From Lacustribacter sp964460315 (lineage in GTDB: Bacteria > Pseudomonadota > Gammaproteobacteria > Burkholderiales > Burkholderiaceae_A), in NCBI GenBank assembly GCA_964460315.1, contig CAYWPQ010000024.1, positions 1 through 21,819 on the forward strand: a stretch of 21,819 bases of DNA, given 5' to 3'. Shown piece after piece: positions 1 to 7,739 of the stretch (positions are counted from its first letter, which is position 1; each line of letters begins with the position of its first letter). Below the pieces are notes generated by a model. It did not search any database. It was not told where the DNA came from and saw only the letters and a program-made list of their open reading frames with translations. The translations under genes and the position numbers were made by a program.

Positions 1-1
1 G

Positions 2-793
2 TCAATGCGCATGCAAAAAGCTTGCGGCAAAGCCAGCCACGGCAATGCCCAGCAACATCAATGCAGGCTGCTGCCAGGCGGCCTGCTTCAAACTTCCATG
101 GTGTGAATGCGCCTGGGCATGCAGCTGAGGAATTAAATCCGACAACGCAATGTAAATAAAGTTGGCGGCAGCCACCACCAGCACATAGGGCACCCAGTCG
201 CTGGCGCTGGCCAGATAAAAATAACCCAGCAGTGCACCGGTCAGCGCGCCCACTCCCGTCAGCACATTGAAAAACAATGCCTTGCCTTTGGTGAATCCGC
301 TGTTCAGCAGAACCAAAAAGTTTCCAATCTGCTGGGGAACCTCATGAGTGGCGATGGCCACGGCCGTTAAAACGCCAAGATACGGGTCTGCAAAAAATGC
401 AGCGGCAATCAACACGCCATCGGCCATGGCATGGATGGTGCTGCCAATCAGCAGCGTCCAGCCGCCACGGCCCGCCACCTTCGCATCATGACCATGAGGG
501 TGGTCATGTCCATCATGTTCATGATGGTGGTCATGGCGCAAAATGGCCAGCCGCTCAAGAATGAAAAAACCCACCAGACCACACAACAGCGCCATGCTCA
601 CGCCGTGGATCTCGCCCCCCATGTGCACGCTCTCGGGCAGAAGATGCAGCAATGCCGCGCCCAACAACATGCCTGCAGAAAAGCTCACCAGCCTGTCCAC
701 CACGCGAGACAGCGGCCCGAGCGACACCAGAGCTGCCAGCAAAATGGAAATGACGGTGGCCGAAACTGCAGCAAGGAGAGCGAAACCCAGCAT
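2..793 (-). CDS. ZIP family metal (zinc) transporter
   Basis: A complete 263-residue polytopic membrane protein of the ZIP family, which moves divalent metals, usually Zn2+, into the cytoplasm across the inner membrane. About eight hydrophobic segments can be traced. The family's metal-site helices are visible as HAMADG (residues 121-126, H121 and D125) and HEVPQQIG (150-157, H150 and E151). The loop between the third and fourth segments is strongly His-rich: 9 of residues 87-102 are histidine. This is typical of ZIP transporters and is thought to bind or sense metal. The ATG overlaps the TGA of the upstream hydrolase gene by one base (TGATG), pointing to translational coupling as the last gene of a polA-hydrolase-ZIP unit. 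No zinc-regulator site was seen. The metal actually carried is inferred from the family; iron or manganese remain possible. Confidence 0.93.
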   Translation of the reverse strand: MLGFALLAAVSATVISILLAALVSLGPLSRVVDRLVSFSAGMLLGAALLHLLPESVHMGGEIHGVSMALLCGLVGFFILERLAILRHDHHHEHDGHDHPHGHDAKVAGRGGWTLLIGSTIHAMADGVLIAAAFFADPYLGVLTAVAIATHEVPQQIGNFLVLLNSGFTKGKALFFNVLTGVGALTGALLGYFYLASASDWVPYVLVVAAANFIYIALSDLIPQLHAQAHSHHGSLKQAAWQQPALMLLGIAVAGFAASFLHAH

Positions 794-1689
794 CAGGCGA
801 CTCCGTGTTTCTTAAACCACTCCACGGCACGCTTAAAGCCATCTTCCGCCGCCTCTTTGCGGTAGGTTGGCCGGTAATCCGCGTGAAAGGCATGAGGCGC
901 GTCGGGGTAGATCACGAACTCGGAAGCCTGCGATGCCTTGCCGCCAAATGAAAGGCGTGTCTTCATTTCTTCCACGGTGTCCAGCCCAATGCCGTCGTCC
1001 TTGCCACCATAAAGGCCCAGCACCGGCCAGTTCAGTTTCTCGGCGATGTCGTGGGGGTGATTCGGGGTGGCGGCATTCACCATGGTCATGAGTCGGCCGT
1101 ACCAGGCCACGCCAGCCTTCAGCCGAGGATTCGCCGCCGAAGCCATCCAGACAATTCGTCCGCCCCAGCAAAAACCGGTAATACCAACCTTGTTGCCATC
1201 GCCGCCATTGGCCGCTGCCCAGGTGACTGTGGCGTCCACATCGTTCAGCACCTCGCGGTCAGGAACCTTGCTCACCACGTTCGCAAAAATATCAGGCACG
1301 GTTTTGTACTGACTGACATCGCCATGGCGTACAAAAAATTCAGGAGCAATCGCCAGGTAACCAAGTTTGGCCAGCCGACGACAGACATCCTTGATGTATT
1401 CGTGCACACCGAAGATTTCATGCACAACAATCACGCAGCCAAGCCGAGTCTTGCCCTGAGGCATGGCCCGATAGGCAGGAATTGAACGATCGCCAGCGGG
1501 GATCTCCACCATGCCGGCGGTCAGCCCCTGGGTGTCGGTGGTGATCACCTGGGCAAGAAGATTGCCCGTGGGCATGACCGCCGCAGCAAATCCAGCCGCT
1601 ACCGAACCCTGAATGAACCCACGGCGGCTTGAACCCGCAGCTGACGCGGGCGAGAGGGAATTAATTTCGTCCTTTAAAAAACCATTCAT
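793..1689 (-). CDS. Dienelactone hydrolase family protein with twin-arginine signal
   Basis: A 298-residue alpha/beta hydrolase of the dienelactone hydrolase family, whose members cleave lactone or ester bonds through a Cys-Asp-His triad. Visible candidates are C174 in GFCWGG, D231 in YGGKDD and H266 in PDAPHAFH, with the family's supporting glutamate E91 in VVHEIFG. The N-terminus carries a twin-arginine motif (SRRGFI, residues 21-26) followed by an Ala/Gly-rich hydrophobic stretch and LLAQ, so export by the Tat system in folded form is likely. An in-frame ATG exists at 1737, but I chose 1689 because GGAG lies a few bases upstream of it and it places the Tat motif correctly near the N-terminus. 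It lies 57 bases after polA and overlaps the ZIP gene by one base. The substrate is unknown; nothing nearby suggests an aromatic degradation pathway. Confidence 0.9.
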   Translation of the reverse strand: MNGFLKDEINSLSPASAAGSSRRGFIQGSVAAGFAAAVMPTGNLLAQVITTDTQGLTAGMVEIPAGDRSIPAYRAMPQGKTRLGCVIVVHEIFGVHEYIKDVCRRLAKLGYLAIAPEFFVRHGDVSQYKTVPDIFANVVSKVPDREVLNDVDATVTWAAANGGDGNKVGITGFCWGGRIVWMASAANPRLKAGVAWYGRLMTMVNAATPNHPHDIAEKLNWPVLGLYGGKDDGIGLDTVEEMKTRLSFGGKASQASEFVIYPDAPHAFHADYRPTYRKEAAEDGFKRAVEWFKKHGVA

Positions 1690-1746
1690 CTCGGTCTCCT
1701 TGATTGATTCAATTGCATCACCATGGGATTGGCGCATCGATTACGG

Positions 1747-4527
1747 TTAATGCGCCTCATCCCAATTCCGTCCCACACCGACCTCCACCAGAAGCGGAAC
1801 CCGAAGTGTGGCCACGTTTTCCATCTTTTCGGGCAATAGGCCTTTGATCAGGTCAACTTCATCATTGGGCACTTCAAGAATCAGTTCGTCGTGCACCTGC
1901 AAAACCAGTTTAGATCGAAGTTTCTGGGTTTCAAGAGCACGCTGAACCTGAATCATGGCCATCTTGATCAGATCGGCCGCGGTGCCCTGCATCGGTGCAT
2001 TGATTGCGGCGCGTTCGGCGCCCTGCCGCCTTGGGCCATTGGGCGAAGAGATCTCGGGCAGCCAGAGCCTTCGGCCAAACACGGTTTCGACATAGCCTTT
2101 GGCCTTGGCGGTGGCCCGAATGTTGTCCATGTAACGAGCCACACCGGGATACTTGGCAAAGTACTGATCGATGTAATTTTTCGCCACCCCTCGGTCAATC
2201 GACAGGTTCCTGGCTAGGCCAAAGGCACTCATGCCATAGATCAGCCCGAAGTTAATCACCTTCGCATAGCGACGCTGCTCGGCGCTCACCTGATCAAGGG
2301 GCACACCAAAGACCTCACTGGCGGTAGCCTTGTGCACATCCTCACCCGCCATAAAGGCCTTCAATAGGCCCGTGTCCTCGGAAAGGTGGGCCATGATGCG
2401 AAGCTCGATCTGGGAGTAATCCGCCGAGATCAAGACATGCCCGGCGGGCGCCACAAAAGCCTGGCGAATGCGTCGCCCCTCTGGCGTGCGAATGGGAATG
2501 TTCTGCAGATTGGGGTCGCTCGAGGCTAGACGCCCCGTGACGGCCACCGCCTGCGAAAAGGTCGTGTGCACCCTTCGCGTGGCTGGGTCCACCATCTTCG
2601 GAAGCTTGTCGGTGTAGGTGGATTTAAGTTTCGAGAAGCTTCGCCATTCCAGAAGAACACGAGGCAAGGGGTAGTCTTCCGCCAGTTTTTCCAACACGTC
2701 TTCATCGGTGGATGCCGCACCCGTTGCCGTCTTTTTCACCGGGGCATAACCCAGCTTGCCGAAGAGGATCTCCCCAAGCTGCTTCGGTGAGCCCAGGTTA
2801 AACGGCTGCCCGGCAAGCTCGTGGGCCTGGGCTTCAAGTTCGCTGATCTTGTTGGCGAGTTCTTCGCTTTGATCCGTGAGCAGCTTGGCGTCCACTTCAA
2901 TGCCGTTGTGTTCCATCTGCCAAAGCACCTGGGCCACGGGCATTTCAATCTCTTGATAGATGCGGCGAAGCAATGGCTCTCGATCAATCTGCGGCCAGAG
3001 CGTCTGATGCAGGTGCAGGGTGAAATCGGAATCTTCGCTGGAATAACGGCAGGCGACATCGACCGACACCTGCTCAAAACCAATTCGCGAGGCGCCCTTG
3101 CCGGTGACATCGTCGTAACTTAAGCCCTTGCGGCCGAGGTGTCGCTGCGCCAGAGAATCGAGATCATGCGACTTATGGGCCTCCAGCACATACGACTCCA
3201 AAAGCGTGTCGAAAGCCACACCCCGCATGAAGATTCCCGCGCCAGCCAGCACATGCATGTCGTACTTCAGATTCTGGCCAACCTTTTTTCGGCTGGCGTC
3301 TTCAAGCCAGGGCTTTAGCCTACTCAAGACATCCTGGGCAGGAAGCTGCTCGGGAGCACCGGCATAGGAATGACGAAGCGGAATGTAAAAAGCCTGACCG
3401 ACTTCCGTCGCAAAGGAGATACCCACAATCTTCGCAGCACGTGCATCAATCGATGTGGTTTCGGTATCCACCGCCACAAGCTCCGCCGATGAAATCTTCA
3501 CCATGAGCTGCTCAAACCCAGGCCAGTCGGTCACGGCGGTGTAAGAGGTGGGCGTATCAAACAGCCCTGCAGGCTCGGTCGCCTCTTTCTTCACTGTCTC
3601 GCTCACCGAATGCACGGCCGGTGATTCCTCGCCAAGGCCGCGCAGGCTTCGGTCCAGCTGATAGGTCTCTTTCAGTTCTTGAATCGCGGTGAGGTCCATG
3701 GGCCGCCAGCGAAGCGATTCCCGAAAGTCTGTAATCGCGGTGGAAAGGTCGCAGTCGGTTTTTACCGTCACCAGGGTTCTTGCGGTGGGAAGCCAGTCCA
3801 GGGCCTGACGAAGGTTCTCCCCCACTACACCCGAAATTTCTGCGGCCGAAGCCATCACGGCATCCAGCGAACCATATTCTCCAAGCCACTTCGCCGCCGT
3901 TTTGGGACCCACCTTATGCACGCCCGGCACATTGTCTGAGGTGTCTCCAACCAGTGACAGGTAATCCACGATCAGTTCCGGCGGGACACCAAATTTATCA
4001 ATCACCGCCTGACGGTCCGAGACCTTCGCCGGGCCACCATCACGGCTCATGGTGTCAATCAGAATCACATCGTCATTGACCAGCTGTGCAAGGTCTTTGT
4101 CACCCGTCACCACCACAGTGGGCATGGCGTTTCGGCTGGCCTGCACGGCAAGGGTGCCAATCACATCGTCGGCTTCAACGCCATCGATCATCACCAATGG
4201 CCAGCCCAGGGCCTGCACGGCTTTGAAGATGGCCGGAACCTGTGCCGCAAGGTCTTCCGGCATGGACGCACGGTTGGCCTTGTATTCCGCATAGATGGCG
4301 TCGCGAAAGGTTGGCCCCTTGGGGTCAAACACACAGGCCACATAGCGCGCAGGCCACTCGGCCCGAACCCGGCGAAGCATATTCACCATGCCGGTGAGCG
4401 CGCCCGTGGGCAGACCCGAGCGGGTGCGCAGATCGGGCAAGGCATGGAAGGCTCGGTAAAGAAAACTCGAGCCGTCGATCAGCAGCAATCGATTCGGAAG
4501 ATCGGATTCTTGGGAAACGACGGTCAC
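1747..4527 (-). CDS. polA: DNA polymerase I
   Basis: A 926-residue DNA polymerase I (E. coli 928), which removes RNA primers and fills gaps in lagging-strand synthesis and excision repair. The N-terminal 5' nuclease domain (about 1-300) shows IDGSSFLYRAFHALP, VTGDKDLAQL and the helix-hairpin segment SDNVPGVHKVGPKTA. The 3'-5' proofreading domain (about 330-530) keeps its acidic residues: D354 and E356 in DTETTS, NLKYD, and YSSEDSD. The polymerase domain (about 540-926) has motif A with D703 in ISADYSQIELR, motif B AKVINFGLIYGMSAFG, and motif C with H879-D880 in QVHDE. All three activities therefore look intact. The start is GTG at 4525-4527, with GGAG at 4534-4537 as ribosome binding site. 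It is divergent from glnS and first in a unit with the hydrolase and ZIP genes. Confidence 0.98.
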   Translation of the reverse strand: MTVVSQESDLPNRLLLIDGSSFLYRAFHALPDLRTRSGLPTGALTGMVNMLRRVRAEWPARYVACVFDPKGPTFRDAIYAEYKANRASMPEDLAAQVPAIFKAVQALGWPLVMIDGVEADDVIGTLAVQASRNAMPTVVVTGDKDLAQLVNDDVILIDTMSRDGGPAKVSDRQAVIDKFGVPPELIVDYLSLVGDTSDNVPGVHKVGPKTAAKWLGEYGSLDAVMASAAEISGVVGENLRQALDWLPTARTLVTVKTDCDLSTAITDFRESLRWRPMDLTAIQELKETYQLDRSLRGLGEESPAVHSVSETVKKEATEPAGLFDTPTSYTAVTDWPGFEQLMVKISSAELVAVDTETTSIDARAAKIVGISFATEVGQAFYIPLRHSYAGAPEQLPAQDVLSRLKPWLEDASRKKVGQNLKYDMHVLAGAGIFMRGVAFDTLLESYVLEAHKSHDLDSLAQRHLGRKGLSYDDVTGKGASRIGFEQVSVDVACRYSSEDSDFTLHLHQTLWPQIDREPLLRRIYQEIEMPVAQVLWQMEHNGIEVDAKLLTDQSEELANKISELEAQAHELAGQPFNLGSPKQLGEILFGKLGYAPVKKTATGAASTDEDVLEKLAEDYPLPRVLLEWRSFSKLKSTYTDKLPKMVDPATRRVHTTFSQAVAVTGRLASSDPNLQNIPIRTPEGRRIRQAFVAPAGHVLISADYSQIELRIMAHLSEDTGLLKAFMAGEDVHKATASEVFGVPLDQVSAEQRRYAKVINFGLIYGMSAFGLARNLSIDRGVAKNYIDQYFAKYPGVARYMDNIRATAKAKGYVETVFGRRLWLPEISSPNGPRRQGAERAAINAPMQGTAADLIKMAMIQVQRALETQKLRSKLVLQVHDELILEVPNDEVDLIKGLLPEKMENVATLRVPLLVEVGVGRNWDEAH

Positions 4528-4629
4528 CAGGGGCTCCAGGTCAGCGAACGGCAGGACAAGTCGCCCAGTGTAGCTAAAATCAGGGTTTCGGCATCAGGCT
4601 GACTGTGGCCCAACAAGAATCGATTCCCT
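4528..4629. promoter_or_regulatory. Divergent polA/glnS intergenic region
   Basis: This 102-base gap separates the divergent starts of polA and glnS, so both promoters should lie here or just inside the genes. For glnS the best candidate is TAAAAT at 4575-4580 (five of six matches to TATAAT) with AGGACA at 4553-4558 (four of six to TTGACA), spacer 16 bases. For polA, reading the minus strand, only a weak TACACT-like -10 was found in the same area. I saw no operator palindrome and no SOS-type CTGT-N8-ACAG box. The assignment rests on consensus matching by eye. Confidence 0.35.
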
Positions 4630-6330
4630 ATGACAAACCCTGCCCCAGCACCCGTTAACTTCATTCGGCACATTGTGGATGCCGACCTCGCCGCGGGCCG
4701 GGTGAAGAAGGTGATCACCCGTTTCCCGCCTGAGCCCAATGGCTATCTTCATTTCGGGCACGCCAAATCCATCTGCCTGAATTTTGGTCTCGCACGGGAC
4801 TATCAAGGCCAGTGCCATCTTCGGCTTGATGACACCAACCCGGCGAAAGAGGAACAGGAATTCGTTGATGCGATTGAATCGGCGGTTCGTTGGCTGGGCT
4901 TTGACTGGGGCAGCCATCACTTCTTTGCCAGCGATTATTTTGAAAAGCTCTATCAGTTTGCCGAAGCCTTGATTCAATCGGGTGACGCCTATGTGGATTC
5001 GCAGTCCGCTGATGAAATGCGCAGCCATCGGGGCACCCTGACCAGCCCCGGCACGAATTCCAAATTTCGTGACCGCAGCGTGGAAGAAAATCTTGATCTC
5101 TTTCGTCGGATGCGTGCGGGCGAATTCCCCGATGGCGCCCATGTGCTTCGCGCCAAGATTGACATGGCCTCGCCGAATATGAACATGCGCGACCCCGTGC
5201 TCTATCGCATTCGTCACACCGAACACCATCGCACAGGCCATGCCTGGTGCATCTACCCCCTATACGACTACGCTCACCCGCTCTCAGACGCGATTGAGTC
5301 CATTACCCATTCCATCTGCACACTGGAATTCGAAGACCATCGGCCGCTCTATGACTGGCTTTTGCAAAAGGTGGCTGCCACTGGTCTGCTCAATAGCCAA
5401 GCCCTTCCCCATCAATATGAATTCGCAAGACTCAACCTCACCTATGTGGTGCTGTCCAAACGAAAGCTGGTCGAGCTGATTGAATCGAAAGCGGTGGAAG
5501 GCTGGGACGACCCGCGCATGCCCACACTCATTGCCGCAAGGCGACGCGGCTACACCCCCGAAGGATTTCGCCGATTTGCAGAAATGATCGGTGTCTCGAA
5601 GTCCGACGGCTGGATTGACTACAGCGTGCTGGAAGAGTGCATGCGTGATCATTTGAACGACACCGCCCTTCGAAAGATTGCTGTGCTTGACCCCGTCAAG
5701 CTTGTTTTGGAAAACCTCAACGCCGATCACGACGAAGAGTGCTTCGCCCCGAACCATCCGCAAAAGCCAGAGCTTGGCAAACGTGCGGTGCCGCTGTCTC
5801 GTGAACTCTGGATTGAACGCGAAGACTTTCAAGAAATGCCCGAGAAAGGGTTCTTCAGGCTTTCCCCCGGCGGCAAGGTTCGTCTTCGTTATGCCTATGT
5901 GATTGAGTGCACAGGCTTTGAAAAAGACGCCTCAGGCAAGATCACCGAAGTTCGCGCGAAGATCTATGAAGACAGCAAGAGTGGCACGCCAGGTGCCGAC
6001 CAGTACAAGGTGAAAGGCAACATTCACTGGCTGTCGGCCCGCCACGCGCCGATGGCCAAGGTGCGTCTCTATGAACGCCTCTTTTCGAACCCAACACCCG
6101 GTGCGCGCCGCGAGGGCGACCCGCCTGATTTAGAGCGCCATTTTCTGGACGACCTCAATCCTAATTCTCTGTCTGTGATCACGGCAGCCGTTGAGCCCAG
6201 CCTGACCCAGGCGAAGACCGAGGAACGATTTCAGTTTGAACGCCACGGCTATTTTGTGGTGGACCAAGATTCCCGCCCCAACGCCATGGTGTTGAACCGA
6301 ACCGTCACGCTGAAAGAGTCAGGGAAATAA
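4630..6330 (+). CDS. glnS: Glutamine--tRNA ligase
   Basis: A 566-residue class I glutaminyl-tRNA synthetase (E. coli 554), which charges tRNA-Gln with glutamine in the cytoplasm. The ATP-binding signature is PPEPNGYLHFGHAKS with HFGH at residues 41-44 in place of HIGH, and the second signature is VLSKRK at 274-279, the family's version of KMSKS. The catalytic domain is followed by the beta-barrel anticodon-binding region ending in a GYFVVDQDS-type segment. Its presence implies the cell makes Gln-tRNA directly, although GatCAB could also exist elsewhere. The ATG at 4630 has no clear Shine-Dalgarno sequence but gives the expected N-terminus. It heads a plus-strand run; the next gene begins 4 bases after its stop. 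Confidence 0.98.
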   Translation: MTNPAPAPVNFIRHIVDADLAAGRVKKVITRFPPEPNGYLHFGHAKSICLNFGLARDYQGQCHLRLDDTNPAKEEQEFVDAIESAVRWLGFDWGSHHFFASDYFEKLYQFAEALIQSGDAYVDSQSADEMRSHRGTLTSPGTNSKFRDRSVEENLDLFRRMRAGEFPDGAHVLRAKIDMASPNMNMRDPVLYRIRHTEHHRTGHAWCIYPLYDYAHPLSDAIESITHSICTLEFEDHRPLYDWLLQKVAATGLLNSQALPHQYEFARLNLTYVVLSKRKLVELIESKAVEGWDDPRMPTLIAARRRGYTPEGFRRFAEMIGVSKSDGWIDYSVLEECMRDHLNDTALRKIAVLDPVKLVLENLNADHDEECFAPNHPQKPELGKRAVPLSRELWIEREDFQEMPEKGFFRLSPGGKVRLRYAYVIECTGFEKDASGKITEVRAKIYEDSKSGTPGADQYKVKGNIHWLSARHAPMAKVRLYERLFSNPTPGARREGDPPDLERHFLDDLNPNSLSVITAAVEPSLTQAKTEERFQFERHGYFVVDQDSRPNAMVLNRTVTLKESGK

Positions 6331-6334
6331 ATTC

Positions 6335-7330
6335 ATGCTTGCCATCGTTCATCATGCTGCCCCTGACTTCAAACTTGAACTTCAGGAGGTTCCCGCGCCC
6401 ACCCCCGGCGCAGAAGACCTGCTGATCAAAGTGGCCTATGCCGGCGTGAATCGCCCCGACCTGCTCCAGCGCAAGGGTCTTTATCCGCCGCCCGCTGGCG
6501 CTTCACCATTGATGGGGCTAGAGGTGAGTGGCCGCGTGAAAGCCTTGGGTGCGCAAGTTAGCGGGTGGAAGGTTGGTGACCTGGTCTGTGCCTTGACTCC
6601 AGGTGGTGGCTACGCTGAAGAAGTGACCGCGCCTGCCGGTCATTGCTTTCCCATTCCCACCGGGCTCTCGCTGCTTCAGGCCGCGGCACTTCCCGAGACC
6701 TACATGACCGTCTGGGCCAACCTGATCGAGCGGGCAAAACTTCGTGAAGGTGAGACCGTCTTGATTCACGGCGGCTCCAGTGGCATCGGTGTCACGGCCA
6801 TTCAGCTGGCGAAATGGGCGGGAGCCACGGTGATCACCACCGTGGGCAGTGAAGAAAAAGTGGCCGCATGCAAACGACTGGGCGCCGACCATGTGATCAA
6901 TTACAAAACCGAAGACTGGCAGCCAAGGGTCAAAGACATCACCCAGGGCCGCGGCGTGAATGTGGTGCTCGACATGGTGGGTGGGCCCTACCTTGAAAAG
7001 AATCTGCGCAGCCTGGCTCTTGAAGGCCGCATGGTGCAGATCGCCTTTCTTCAAGGCAGCAAAGTCGAGATGGACTGGATGCCCCTGATGATGAAGCGCC
7101 TGACCTTCACAGGCTCGACACTGCGTGCGCGATCAGACGCGGAAAAGTCACGCATTGCCGACACACTGCGCACTGCCCTTTGGCCAGAGCTTACCCAGGG
7201 CCGACTTCTGCCTGTGATTCATTCGGTATTTCCCCTCTCAGAGACCGGGCAAGCCCATGCTCTAATGGAAACTTCAGCCCATGTGGGCAAGATTATGTTG
7301 AAGGTGAATGATGAACTCCAGCCCCGTTAA
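6335..7330 (+). CDS. NAD(P)H:quinone oxidoreductase, PIG3 type
   Basis: A 331-residue zinc-independent member of the medium-chain dehydrogenase family, closest in pattern to the PIG3/TP53I3 quinone oxidoreductases that reduce quinones with NADPH. The PIG3-like segment NRPDLLQRKGLYPPP lies at residues 39-53. The nucleotide-binding glycine motif GGSSGIG is at 146-152, followed by VTAIQLAK. The cysteine cluster of zinc-binding alcohol dehydrogenases is absent. It starts with ATG only 4 bases after glnS, so the two are probably co-transcribed. Its 3' end overlaps the next small gene by about 20 bases. The substrate is inferred from the family; other enone or quinone substrates are possible. Confidence 0.93.
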   Translation: MLAIVHHAAPDFKLELQEVPAPTPGAEDLLIKVAYAGVNRPDLLQRKGLYPPPAGASPLMGLEVSGRVKALGAQVSGWKVGDLVCALTPGGGYAEEVTAPAGHCFPIPTGLSLLQAAALPETYMTVWANLIERAKLREGETVLIHGGSSGIGVTAIQLAKWAGATVITTVGSEEKVAACKRLGADHVINYKTEDWQPRVKDITQGRGVNVVLDMVGGPYLEKNLRSLALEGRMVQIAFLQGSKVEMDWMPLMMKRLTFTGSTLRARSDAEKSRIADTLRTALWPELTQGRLLPVIHSVFPLSETGQAHALMETSAHVGKIMLKVNDELQPR

Positions 7331-7736
7331 TCTGCCCCTCGGTCAAAGCGCCCGGGCCAAACTTCATGTTGTGACGTCAACCTCTGCAGTGTTGCTCTTG
7401 CGTGTGGTTCGGTTTCTTGCCAGCCGATCCATTGCCGTCGAGGTTGGCGCAAGCTTTGTGAAGTTCCCCAGGGGCGAAGCCGCAGCTGACGAAGCGGCTG
7501 CCGCCCTAAAATCCATGGGCTTTCGAGTGTTGACCAGCATGGACCAGTTCGACCCAGAAACCGACCAAAACATGGCCGCGAAATCCGCCGCCATTCTGGA
7601 AGAAGAAAATACGCCCAAGGGTCATGTCCATGGACCAGGATGTGGCCATGACCATCATGATCATGACCATGACCATGATCACGGCCATCACCACGACGAT
7701 CATTCGCACGGCCATAAGCACGACCATAAGCACTGA
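7308..7736 (+). CDS. Unrecognised small protein with His-rich C-terminal tail
   Basis: A 142-residue protein that I do not recognise. Residues about 16-80 could fold as a small alpha/beta domain: a strand (KLHVVTS), a hydrophobic helix (AVLLLRVVRFLASR), a strand (VEVGASFVKF), an Ala-rich helix and a last strand (FRVLTSM). That order faintly resembles the ACT domain of the acetolactate synthase small subunit, but this is only a guess. A charged linker leads to a tail (106-142) in which 18 of 37 residues are histidine, alternating with Asp and Gly, plus one cysteine in HGPGCGH. Such tails bind Ni2+, Zn2+ or Cu in UreE, HypB, SlyD and similar proteins. Two ATGs stand together (7308 and 7311); AAGGTGA at 7301-7307 better suits 7311. 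It overlaps the oxidoreductase gene and ends 3 bases before uvrA. Codon choice and hydrophobic pattern support a real gene. Confidence 0.8.
   Translation: MMNSSPVNLPLGQSARAKLHVVTSTSAVLLLRVVRFLASRSIAVEVGASFVKFPRGEAAADEAAAALKSMGFRVLTSMDQFDPETDQNMAAKSAAILEEENTPKGHVHGPGCGHDHHDHDHDHDHGHHHDDHSHGHKHDHKH
7647..7679 (+). repeat. Imperfect CATGAY hexamer repeat encoding His-Asp
   Basis: Five CATGAC/CATGAT hexamers, with one extra CAT after the first, run in the reading frame of the His-rich protein and encode alternating His and Asp. Because the unit is six bases, slippage would lengthen or shorten the tail without a frameshift. It is coding sequence, not a separate element. Confidence 0.8.
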
Positions 7737-7739
7737 GCC

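Noticed and set aside
431..865. A 144-codon plus-strand frame opposite the ZIP transporter
   Set aside because: It is antisense to clear ZIP motifs; its His/Gln-rich composition comes from the complement of Leu, Ala and His codons.
4594..5241. A 215-codon minus-strand open frame opposite the start of glnS
   Set aside because: It is a shadow of the glnS coding strand and would run through the polA/glnS promoter region.
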